Shown here: in pieces, positions 21,966-31,132 of the stretch
Layout: each line of letters begins with the position of its first letter
How positions within the stretch are numbered: the stretch's first letter is position 1
DNA from: Labyrinthula sp. Ha
Lineage: Eukaryota; Sar; Bigyra; Labyrinthulida; Labyrinthulaceae
NCBI GenBank assembly: GCA_015227615.1
Contig: JAALGZ010000005.1
Location: 124,001 to 188,000 of the forward strand
Direction of reading: 5' to 3'
Length of the DNA: 64,000 nucleotides
Translations under genes and position numbers: made by a program
The notes under the pieces: generated by a model
Database searches by the model: none
Told to the model about the DNA's origin: nothing
What the model saw: the letters and a program-made list of their open reading frames with translations, nothing else

Positions 21966-23618
21966 ATGACAGATCAAGGGACCTCCGAAAATATTCCAAA
22001 TCCAGTTTCTGAGGCTTCTCCAACAGATGAACAAAACGATTCGAATAACTCACCTCTAGACGAAAGTCCCCAGCCTCCATTACCTGCGGACGAAGGTCCA
22101 AACGTCCCTACAAGAATGACGACTCGTGCCACGGGAACAGAAGACCTTGTTCAATCTGAAGCTCTCTCTGAGGTTTTGAGGCAGCAGAGGGAAAGAGGTC
22201 GTCTAGAACGTATGTCCAAGCAGCTTACTGAACGTGAAGCAGCAAATGAAGATCTTCGTAGCAGTCTCATGGAGCAAAAAGAAGCAAATGATCAGCTTCA
22301 AGATATTCTTAGAAGGAGACAAGAAGAACTAGAAGAGAGGGAAGCATACTTCAAAGAACAAGAAGCTCAACAAGCGGAAAGAATGTCTAACCTTCCCGAA
22401 TCTTACGAAGATGCTGCTGAGGATGAAGCTCTTGAACATCGAGAATACCCTAAAGAAAAAGATAAAGCTAAAAAGGATGTAGAAAGCGCCATGTCTTATC
22501 GATCACTCGATCCATGGAGTGAGACTGGCACCTCCTATGTTGATAAAAATGCAAACAAAAAAGGGTACAGATACGAATACAAGCAGCACACTGTTTCTGA
22601 AGGCAGACCTTCTGGTGTTCCACTGGTTCAGTTTCAACTTCCTCCTAAGTTAAAGGAGCTTACACAGAAGTCAATTATCAATTTTCTACATGATTTTGAT
22701 GGAATCGCTACAAATGTTCCAAATTTAAACATTCAGGCTCTTTTGACAGAAGAAGTTACTTCAAGTTTAAGACACAGAGGTGTCGATGTAAGCAGTTCCT
22801 TTTCTATTTACAAACATTTAAAAAAGCACGTCTCTAAATTTGATAGAATAAATCGTGCCAGATGTTTAACCAATCTAGCGGAAGAGCTTGAGTGGCCATC
22901 ACGATCTTTATCTCCTGAGGAACAAATATATCTTTACTTCGACAGTGTCAACAAAATATTGAGGTTTCTTACTGAAAGTGAAAGGGATCAACATCGCAAA
23001 AGGATCGTAAAAATTTTATTGAAGAAGGCTCCAACATCCATCAATCTAGAGCTGGATGAGTTAATGCTAGGTGCCAGACACCTTAACCTTCCAAGAATTA
23101 AACAAGCATTCATGAATAATCGTGCTGGATTGAAATCTCTTACTAAAAAACAAGTTGTAGTACATAAACAAGAACCTTCAAAGAACAAGAGGAATAAAAA
23201 TAACAGGGTTTTTCAGATCAAAGTAGAAAAAATTGGTTCATCTCGCCAAGACATTTGTTTAAGTTTGAAGAATATTCATTCGAATGACTTTGAACATGTC
23301 CAAGGGATAGCAGACACTGGTGCATCCCGCAATGTTTCGAGCCTAAAGTTAATTAGGAACTATTTAATTAAAGAGGAAGAACCAAGGTACATAAAACAAG
23401 TTGAACTCCTTGACGGCAAGGTCTTACCTATCAAAAAAGTAATTACTGCTAGAGCCAAATTATCTCAAGGGGAAACCCAATTTAATTTAGGTTTGCAAAG
23501 ATTCTTTTGTGTCGACGTTCCTACTTGGTCTGATTACATAATTGGCAAGAAAACTTTAGATTACTTTGATATTACTCTTGACCTTACGAAAGCGGATAGA
23601 TCTAAAGAGAAAAAATAG
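21966..23618 (+). CDS. gag-like protein with C-terminal aspartic protease (LTR element)
   Basis: The first reading frame of the LTR element encodes 550 residues. Residues about 65-140 are rich in Glu, Arg and Gln and would form a long coiled coil. The middle part is predicted helical and would correspond to the capsid region. A Lys/Asn/Arg-rich stretch (about 400-415) precedes a retropepsin-like domain with the active-site motif DTGAS at about residue 452. In the family this domain cuts the polyprotein. It belongs with the pol region downstream and would be expressed from the left terminal repeat. Confidence 0.8.
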   Translation: MTDQGTSENIPNPVSEASPTDEQNDSNNSPLDESPQPPLPADEGPNVPTRMTTRATGTEDLVQSEALSEVLRQQRERGRLERMSKQLTEREAANEDLRSSLMEQKEANDQLQDILRRRQEELEEREAYFKEQEAQQAERMSNLPESYEDAAEDEALEHREYPKEKDKAKKDVESAMSYRSLDPWSETGTSYVDKNANKKGYRYEYKQHTVSEGRPSGVPLVQFQLPPKLKELTQKSIINFLHDFDGIATNVPNLNIQALLTEEVTSSLRHRGVDVSSSFSIYKHLKKHVSKFDRINRARCLTNLAEELEWPSRSLSPEEQIYLYFDSVNKILRFLTESERDQHRKRIVKILLKKAPTSINLELDELMLGARHLNLPRIKQAFMNNRAGLKSLTKKQVVVHKQEPSKNKRNKNNRVFQIKVEKIGSSRQDICLSLKNIHSNDFEHVQGIADTGASRNVSSLKLIRNYLIKEEEPRYIKQVELLDGKVLPIKKVITARAKLSQGETQFNLGLQRFFCVDVPTWSDYIIGKKTLDYFDITLDLTKADRSKEKK

Positions 23619-24035
23619 GAAGTTGGCAAGGAAGATTCTCAACTTCTGGGGCCAACCACATCCATTCAAGCGAAGGACAATTTCAAAGTTCTTTTTATTC
23701 AGAATGGAGATGTACGCTCTTTACTTTCGCAACACTCTCAAATAAATATTCAAGACTTTCTATTCATTTTATTTAATTCGTCTACTTCTGAATGGATTCA
23801 AAACTTTAACATTTTATATTCTAAGGGTTTTCGCCTTGCAGATTCAATAATAGATGCTTTTCATGTCAGCAGTCTTAAGCAGAAGCAACAAGGCATATTT
23901 TTACATCCTGACTGTAGGTGTTTTATATTTCTTAAAAGATCAACAAAGGTTCCTGGTTTAATACATCAATCAAACACGGATGTTCATTTTATCGGCCCAA
24001 CTTTTTACAATTATATTTCTATTATTCTACAAAAG

Positions 24036-27000
24036 ATGATTCCTTTAGCAGATGTTAAAATTATTTCTCTTTCTAAAATTACTTCTGCTTCTCAACCTAA
24101 ATCAAAGCCAATTTCTCTTTCAAAATCAAATTTAATCTCTCTTTCTAATTCAAATTCCACTTTTTTTTCTAATTCAAATTCAAATTCAATTTCTCTTTCT
24201 AATTCAAATTCAGTCTATCTTTTTAATCCTAAACCAATTTCTCGTTCAAGCACTAATTCAATTTCTCTTTCAAATGCAAATTCAATTCCTCATTCTAATT
24301 CAAATTTAATTTCTAAATCTAATTCAAATTTAATTTCTAAATCTAACTCTCTCTCAAATAAAGGCCCCCAAAGGGAACTCGTTGGAGCTATCAAGCCCAT
24401 CCCAATAGAAGATGTGGACTCAGAACACTTCAAACAATTAGACGATGATCCTTCTCCTTCAGAGGTAACCCCTTTAGTTATTCAGAACCTAGTGGATAAT
24501 ATTCCAGAAGAGTTCAATGAAGTGGGTATCGGAGAAGGTGCGATTGAAGAAGAAGTCGAAAATAATATTCTCACCCAAATGATTCAAGAAAAATTAGATG
24601 AAAGTATTTTTAATGCGGAGCAAAAATATGATCTAAAAACAATTCTATTGAAGGGCATCCCAGCTTTGGGAGTTAAACAGTCCAACGCAAGGATGAGCAA
24701 TTTAACATCCATTGATGTTGAATTAATTAAAGATCATCCTATTTTACGTTCGGATGGTTATCACCAAACAAAAGAAGAAGAACAATTTCTTGAGTTAAAA
24801 TTCGAAGCTTTAATTAAAGCAGGTATTGTAGCTAGAGCAAAGAACCCAGTGTGGGGTCATCCAGTCTTTGTTGTTAGCAAAAAGATTAAATTACCTTCAA
24901 ATTATTCAAGTTTTACTCATCAAGAAAAAGAAAGTTGGAAAAAAGAAAATAAACTTAATCGATTTAGAATGGTTAGTAACATGATAAGACTCAATAATAT
25001 TACAGTCCCGACTTCATTAAATCTAGCAAATTTAGAAAGACAACTCTTGTCGATAAAAATTTCATCATTTTAAACAACTCTAGATGTGCTTAGTGGGTTC
25101 GATTTCCTTCCAACGAACCCTAATCATAGAGATATTTTTACATTAGTTACAAGACGTAGTGCTTACACTATGTTAGGTGCACCCATGGGGTGGAAAAACA
25201 CCCCTGCACTATTTTTCGACAGAGTGGTCAACGAAATCATTGATTGGGGGGAACCCAAGTATTTTACTGCTGAAAATAATGGAATGATCGCATGGCTAGA
25301 TGATTCACTAGTCTACGCTACTACTTTTTCAGATCTTTGCAGAATTATTAAAGACTTAATGGATCGTGCAGCGAAACGAAGAGTTAGATTCAATTTACGC
25401 AAATGCGAGTTTGGACCTGAGCGTACCATTTGGTGCGACAGGGAAATCAAACAAGGTCTCTGGAACTTCTCTCCAACCTTCTTTGATAAAATTCTTGCTA
25501 TGCCTAAACCCACTTATCGTTTTGAAGCAGCTCAATTAGTATATCTGGCTAATTGGCTTTCACCAAACATACCACAACTTGCATCTCTTCGTCAACCATT
25601 CGCGGATTTTGCGAACCTTAAGGGTAAGAAACTTATTCAAGTCCAACAAGAAAAGGAAGTAATTAAATGGACTAAAGAGTTAGACGAAGCTTACACTCGT
25701 TTGAAAGAAGCCATTGTTTCTGCATCTAAAAGATTTTTAAGTACTTATGATGAATCAAAACCGATTTTATTATTTACAGATTCAAGTAATTCAGTTTGGT
25801 CATTGGCTGTATTTCAAAATGACGAGCAGACTATTACTAATGACGTTCGTACTTTACAACCTAAACCCATGATGTTTTTGTCTGGGTCATTTTCTGTTTC
25901 GGAAATTCGCTGGCACATTGCTAGTAAAGAACTATATCCTATTGTGTATGCATTCGAACGCATAGGATTCCTCCTTAGAACTCATAGTGAAGGTATTTAC
26001 GTCTACACGGATCATCGTGCTTTGTTATCAGTTATCAAAACCAAAGAAAATGAAAAAAGAATTTATTGGGATCGCCTTTATCGATGGGCGATCCGCTTAC
26101 AATCAGTCGACATGACAGTATTCCACATTAGTAGCAGAGACAATTTTGTTAGTGATCTTCTAACGAGATGGGGAAACAGACAAAGTTTAAAATCAGCAAG
26201 ATGCTCTCTTACTCTGGATTTTAGTTGCTGCAATCGAGAAGAGTCTGACATTAATGATTTTCCCGGCGATTCGGGAGATGAAAACAATCCTGAAGAAGAA
26301 ACTACTCCATTTAATATGACTAATGATGCCTACATGTGTATTTCATCTGGGGTGGACTGGCGGACAGTCTTAGAAGATGAAAGCAGGAACGTTGAAGATA
26401 TTTTTATGGGGAAAATAAAGGTCAGAGGCAGTACTATAATGCAGATTTCTAGAGATTCAAATTATTCTTTGTTGGATCCTCAAGAGGAACAGCCAGAAGC
26501 TGTCGTTTCTGAGTTGGAAAATATGTTTGTTGGGGAGCACATTTCTTATCTTTCACCTTTTTATTCTAAGAAAAATTGGAAGAACTTTGATGAAAATGAA
26601 ATTAAGAGATCACAAAAGAAATTACCTATTTCATTCGAGAATAAATGTTCAGTCAAGGATGATTTATTATATTTTCGTGAAAGATTAGTTATTCCAAAGA
26701 AACTTGTTACTAAATATATTATTGTTAACCACATTCAACGTGGTCACCCTAGTAACGAAGCAGAAAAGAAATATTTGTCGGAAGTCTACTTTCATGGTTT
26801 ACCTAGAAAAAATGTTACAAACCTTTTAAATACCTTCCGGAATAAATGTTTGCACTGCAATCGATCACCGCGCTTAATTAGACAACCTTATAATCTTACG
26901 AAGTTGGCAAAGAAGCCCAGAGAAATATTAAGGGCCGATTATCTCTATGTCAATTCAGTCGGTTATATTCTTGTTATTTTAGATTCAGCAACAAGAAAAA

Positions 27001-27986
27001 TACAGATGTCTTTTTCAGAGGGGGCAACAGCCAGTTCTATGGTTGATGCTCTATTAACGTGGAGAGCAAACTACGGTTTTTTCCAATCCTTTTTAATAGT
27101 CACAGATAATGGTTCTCATTTTGCAAATGAACTGCTTTCAAAACTTTCAAGAGCAGTTGGTTTTTCACAAAGTTACACTATTGCTTATTCACCATGGACT
27201 AATGGGGCAATAGAAACTGTTAATTCAACAATTTTAAGCTATATTCGCAGCTTAGTTTCTCAGTTTGGATTACAAGAAGAAGAATGACCAACTCTGTTAC
27301 CGATGATTGCTTACCTTATCAATAATAAACCAATGCCAAGATGATTAAATTCTACTCTCAATGAGCTATTTCTCTATTTTCGCATCAAAGTACCTCTCTA
27401 TTTACAAGATCCTGAACATTTCGCTATACATCTGGTGGATAAAATATTAGAACCGGATCAAGTTAGTACTTTATTAGAAGAGGCTGAAAATATTTCTAAG
27501 CTCATGGAAGATTTACATTCTAAGGTCTATAATAATGTCTTACTTAAAAGAGAAGCAGATAATAAACTAAGAGACCCTAATCACAAATTATTATTTCAAT
27601 TTAATGTTGGGGATTACGTTCTTGTCTCGGAAGAGGGTACTCAAAGTGCCAAAGAGAAAACTAGATTAACATGGTTAGGTCCATACCAAATCATTGATAT
27701 ATTTTCTAAGAAAATTTATTCTGTTGAATCTCTTACGAACAAATTAAGATTAGTTCATGGTAGTAGACTCTGGCGGTATTCTGATAGCCGACCTTTAGGG
27801 AACAAGAAATTGAAAGCTCTTTTTATCCATAATTTCCAATCTCTAGAAGTAGAAAAGTTCCTTGGAATACGTTTCTCCCAGGACATCAAAGCGCGTTACG
27901 AAATCAGGACCAGATGGTTGGGGTTTGACGCCAATGAAGATACATGGCAAGATTTCGAGCTGATGTACCAAGTATTCCTATTTTAG
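24036..27986 (+). pseudogene. pol region of the LTR element: RT, RNase H, integrase, chromodomain-like
   Basis: This is the polymerase region of the LTR element, considered as a fossil. It starts with a Ser/Asn-rich low-complexity segment made of short imperfect repeats (about 24,050-24,360). Reverse transcriptase follows, with an LDD-type active-site block near 25,300. RNase H lies about 25,750-26,200, with FTDSS, SKELYPI and YTDHRAL blocks. Integrase runs about 26,600-27,290, with a HH-CC type zinc region, TDNGSHF, and SPWTNGAIE. After an SH3-like GDYVLVSEEG block comes a chromodomain-like tail with TRWLGF and EDTW near 27,910-27,950. The region is broken, with about two or three interruptions, so this copy probably cannot make a full polyprotein. 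Confidence 0.85.
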
Positions 27987-29650
27987 TTAGGAAGTATGTT
28001 GAAGAAGAAGTTCATAATCAAGGAAAAAGACTTCACTTATTAGTTTTAATGCAAAAAATAGATAAGAAAAAATACGACACAAAACAAAATCGAAGAAGAA
28101 ATATAAATATTCAGCGCATTCAAGTTAAATTTACCAAACTTAGATATATTGACAGATCTCCAGAGGGGAACACTTTAGGCTGGTACCCGGAGGAAAAACT
28201 TGTTTTAGAAGCTCTAGTTCTTAAATATGGTTGTGGATGTTACTTGGACTACCTAAAAACAAATGCTCTTCCTTTTAGGAGCAAACAGCAGATGGCAACG
28301 CAGCTCCAAAGACTTTTAAATCTTCAGGCAATTGGAATATTCCATGGATTAAAATTCAAATTGGAAGATGCAAGAAGGTTCTTATCTAAACATTTTGGCA
28401 TAAATCATTTTCATAAGAATATCCCTGGTTCTTTTAATACGCTTCTAGAAAAGGAACATATATTACAGCTCTTTCGACAAGAAGTTACTCTATTTGATGG
28501 ATCATCTATAGCTGTTCCTTATTCCAGACGATTGGATGACTTACGACATCTAAAATTATTATTACAAGAGTTTGAACTTCCAGAAGCTAAACGTTTTTTG
28601 GCTGACCACAATATTTATTCTCTTCAAGAAATACAAGATTCTATTAAAAGTTTCAATGAAGATGTCCGTGAAACTATTTTTAACAACGAAGAATTATTGG
28701 ATCACTTGAACATGTTTCTATTTTTAAACGAAGAAATATGGATCACGCTTAGCTCTTTGTACTCTATCCTTACTTTACCTTTTGAGGAGGATATTTCACA
28801 GATCGATTCTGAATCTTTACAAACTAGATTTAAACACTACAACAATTTCTTAGTCATCTCTCTTCATTCCGATTCAGTCAAACTTGTCTATCTCGAAGTT
28901 GAAACACAAAAGAAAATTATTTTAAAATATATCGGAGGGAATATTTTTCTTATTGATGGAAGTGAAGCAACTGTTTATTTTGAACCTCCTTGCAAACAAA
29001 TCTACATTACGAATATTTTTGACCTTCAATTTTACAAACCTAAATCTAAAAACAGCATTTTTCAAGTCGCTGTTATGGATCCTTCATGGTCTGTTGGAAG
29101 CAAGAACCCAACTCGTGGTGTTGTGTTGAAGTATCCCACGTTATCATTATTGGAGTTTCAAAAGATCAAACTTTCTCTATCTCACTTTCCTTTTGGTTCC
29201 CATTTATATGTTTGGGTTACTAATTATAGTTACCATTGTGTTTGGAATTGGGCTGCAGAACAGCGATACTATTTAATCGATTACATCACTTGGATCAAAT
29301 ACACTAAACACGGTGAACTTTTCAAGAGTCTGGGTCACTTTCTCCAGCACTCGCAGGAAACATGTTTGGTTTTCGAAAGAAGATCCTCGCCTCACTTAAA
29401 GTATGCTGATACTTTTAACGAAGTTGAAAAACAAAAATTCAATTCTATTTTGAGAACTTATACTACTCCTCCTTCTACAAAGACGGAATTATTCTATTAC
29501 ATTCTCGATGAACTTTATCCTTTCGCTAATAAAGTTGATATATTTTGCAGAAGTAACAACGTCAGGTCGCAGTGGACTGCTATTGGTTTGGATCTGGAAC
29601 CGAAGACGCACCTTGCATATCTGTCTCCGAATCGCAGAGAGTCTTCCTAA
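27944..29650 (+). CDS. MT-A70 (METTL3/MTA1)-like adenine methyltransferase frame of the LTR element
   Basis: A 568-residue reading frame lies between the integrase region and the right terminal repeat and overlaps the end of pol by about 40 nt. Residues about 375-555 follow the MT-A70 fold. A DPPW-class motif follows a hydrophobic strand at 379-382. After it come KYPTLSLLEF (cf. PYPTMS.EE), an LYVWVTN strand, a TWIKYTKHGEL segment (cf. WVKT..GQ), CLVFERR (cf. E.CLVG.KG), and a final strand VDIFCRSNNVRSQWTAIGLDLEP (residues in the order of the family's ELFGRPHNVQPNWVTLGNQL). Proteins of this family add methyl to N6 of adenine in RNA (METTL3, METTL14) or DNA (MTA1, DAMT-1). Residues about 78-130 (GWYPEEKLVLEAL onward) look Myb/SANT-like. 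I infer an adenine methyltransferase captured by the retroelement. No sequence search was run. Confidence 0.72.
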   Translation: MARFRADVPSIPILVRKYVEEEVHNQGKRLHLLVLMQKIDKKKYDTKQNRRRNINIQRIQVKFTKLRYIDRSPEGNTLGWYPEEKLVLEALVLKYGCGCYLDYLKTNALPFRSKQQMATQLQRLLNLQAIGIFHGLKFKLEDARRFLSKHFGINHFHKNIPGSFNTLLEKEHILQLFRQEVTLFDGSSIAVPYSRRLDDLRHLKLLLQEFELPEAKRFLADHNIYSLQEIQDSIKSFNEDVRETIFNNEELLDHLNMFLFLNEEIWITLSSLYSILTLPFEEDISQIDSESLQTRFKHYNNFLVISLHSDSVKLVYLEVETQKKIILKYIGGNIFLIDGSEATVYFEPPCKQIYITNIFDLQFYKPKSKNSIFQVAVMDPSWSVGSKNPTRGVVLKYPTLSLLEFQKIKLSLSHFPFGSHLYVWVTNYSYHCVWNWAAEQRYYLIDYITWIKYTKHGELFKSLGHFLQHSQETCLVFERRSSPHLKYADTFNEVEKQKFNSILRTYTTPPSTKTELFYYILDELYPFANKVDIFCRSNNVRSQWTAIGLDLEPKTHLAYLSPNRRESS

Positions 29651-29661
29651 AAAAAGGGGGA
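29649..29661 (+). other. polypurine tract of the LTR element
   Basis: A-run followed by five G and an A, directly before the right terminal repeat. This is the expected position and composition of the plus-strand priming site of LTR elements. Confidence 0.8.
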
Positions 29662-29815
29662 TGTCCATGCACTACTGGACTGACGTGTTCCTTTGCTATA
29701 TTCTGTAACATATTTTGAAATACATACGTTTAGTTATCGGGTTGCAATAAAAACACTTAGCCGTTAACGATTTAACACACACAAGGACTTTTTATCTATC
29801 CTAGGAAGAAAGACA
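29662..29815 (+). repeat. right long terminal repeat
   Basis: 154 bp, same ends as the left repeat and one base different from it. The flank to its right is EF-Tu pseudogene sequence. Confidence 0.95.
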
Positions 29816-29817
29816 CA

Positions 29818-29903
29818 CCATTTGCCTTCTTGCAATGAAGAAAACGCTGCAGATAAAGTTGTTTTAGCATGGTTGGCTTGACCTAACGTTGCAATCCGAA
29901 TTT
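29818..29903 (-). pseudogene. EF-Tu pseudogene, N-terminal piece
   Basis: On the minus strand it reads KIRIATLGQANHAKTTLSAA, matching the EF-Tu start [22 protein letters not shown]; the P-loop Gly is Ala. It ends LQEGKW where the LTR element begins. Together with 20,521-21,575 it makes one gene split by the element. A full start codon was not located; homology fades above 29,903. Confidence 0.8.
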
Positions 29904-30036
29904 TTAGCTTATTTTATTCTCTCATTTCAGTGATTCCGTTTGCCTTCAGTTACAATAATGCCCGTACAGCAATATCTTTCTCAACTTCTCATTCGTGCTT
30001 CTGTTGCTGTTAATCACACTAATATAATTTTTGTAT

Positions 30037-30056
30037 TTCAATATGGCATTACTATG
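30037..30056 (+). promoter_or_regulatory. shared upstream motif, Sec14-like (30 kb) copy
   Basis: Reads TTCAATATGGCATTACTATG, starting 70 nt before the ATG. Eighteen of 20 bases match the MRD1 copy. Confidence 0.6.
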
Positions 30057-30106
30057 AAACAAACTGCAGTAAATAAGAGTAGCAACTTACTTGTGAAAGG
30101 GAGGAC

Positions 30107-31132
30107 ATGATTAGAACACTAGAACAACTTAAAGCTGCCCTCACAGCTGTTCCTTTGCATAATATTGACCTTCAAAGTTTTGATTCTGGTGCACAGCAAC
30201 CAAATCATACACCTCATCACGATGAGTTAAAGGACCACTTTACCAGCCTGCTTGAAAGTCACGTGAATGAAGCAAACACTGAAAAAGAGGTTAGCTTTCT
30301 TAGAGAAAAGTTTGAAAAAAATTATGGTGGATCTACACGATTCTATGATAGATTTTTAATTGCTAGGGATCATAAAATGGAAAAATCCAAGGAGATGATG
30401 GGCAAAATGTTGCAGGGGCGGGTAGACGTGCTGGGACCTGATTTACTTTCAAGTGTCGCGCTTACAGAAAATCACCAAAGCAAAGGCAAAGACTTGGAAG
30501 AGGAGGAGCTATTTTCCAAAATTCAAGACTTTTGGCCAATTAAGTTCTACGGATTCAGTGCTTTAACACGCTTTCACGACGAAACTAAAGAAAAGGAAGC
30601 TAATCATCGCGGCCTGCTTCAAGTTGCAAAGTTGAGAGATATTCAACCTAAAAAATTTGTGGAAGAATTTTCGGAGGTAGAAATTAAAAGGTTCTACTAT
30701 CATTTCATGGAAACAGGAAATCACTTAATCACGGCTTCGAACCAGGTTGAATTTGGTGAGTTTGATGATGACCATCCAACAGGAAGAAGAAAGGAAAAAG
30801 GACGTGGTAGAAAGGGAATCACTGAGATTTATGACTTTGAAGGATTGAGCACTTCTGTGTTTAGTTCCCCCAAGGGAATAATGACTTTGAAAAATGTTTT
30901 GAGTGTTGGATCCATCACGTATCCGGAGCATGTTGAGAAAACAGTATTTTTGAATGCTCCTTACGCGTTAAGATTCATTTGGAAAGGAATTAGTGTGGTC
31001 TTAGATAAGGAAACGAAAAAGAAAATATCTTTTCCAAGTCAATCAGAGGGAGAGCAGTGGCTGATTGAAATGTTTGGTACAAAAGAAGCAGTTGACGAAA
31101 TGTGGAAATCCTTTGAGGAGAAAGGCGAGTAG
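30107..31132 (+). CDS. Sec14/CRAL-TRIO lipid-transfer-like protein
   Basis: A 341-residue protein. Residues about 30-120 are charged and would form the helical N-terminal lobe. About 140-330 fit the CRAL-TRIO fold: FWPIKFYGFSALTRFHDETK (entry strand), ITEIYDFEGLS (the conserved D-x-x-G-l strand), LKNVLSVGSITYPEHVEKTVFLNAPYALRFIWKGI (the PE.l...yiiNaP..f...W..i block that defines Sec14). This block is very well preserved. The family moves phosphatidylinositol, phosphatidylcholine or other lipids between membranes in the cytosol. A basic insert (GRRKEKGRGRKG, about residues 226-237) sits inside the domain just before the D-x-x-G strand, which is unusual and could bind acidic membranes. No transmembrane segment or GOLD domain was seen. 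The cargo is unknown. Confidence 0.82.
   Translation: MIRTLEQLKAALTAVPLHNIDLQSFDSGAQQPNHTPHHDELKDHFTSLLESHVNEANTEKEVSFLREKFEKNYGGSTRFYDRFLIARDHKMEKSKEMMGKMLQGRVDVLGPDLLSSVALTENHQSKGKDLEEEELFSKIQDFWPIKFYGFSALTRFHDETKEKEANHRGLLQVAKLRDIQPKKFVEEFSEVEIKRFYYHFMETGNHLITASNQVEFGEFDDDHPTGRRKEKGRGRKGITEIYDFEGLSTSVFSSPKGIMTLKNVLSVGSITYPEHVEKTVFLNAPYALRFIWKGISVVLDKETKKKISFPSQSEGEQWLIEMFGTKEAVDEMWKSFEEKGE

Larger units (their letters stand above)
21790..29815 (+). mobile_element. LTR retrotransposon, Ty3/gypsy-type, with MT-A70-like 3' reading frame
   Basis: The element is 8,026 bp, with 154-bp terminal repeats that begin TG and end CA and differ at one position. It is therefore young (about 0.65% between the repeats). 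The order of parts is gag with protease, reverse transcriptase, RNase H, integrase, chromodomain-like end, then an extra reading frame of the MT-A70 methyltransferase family. Protease before reverse transcriptase and integrase last places it in Ty3/gypsy. Its LDD-type polymerase motif recalls gypsy lineages of oomycetes and algae. It looks nearly whole, with about two or three breaks confined to the pol region. It has inserted within or beside an EF-Tu pseudogene. I see no clear short target-site duplication. Confidence 0.93.
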
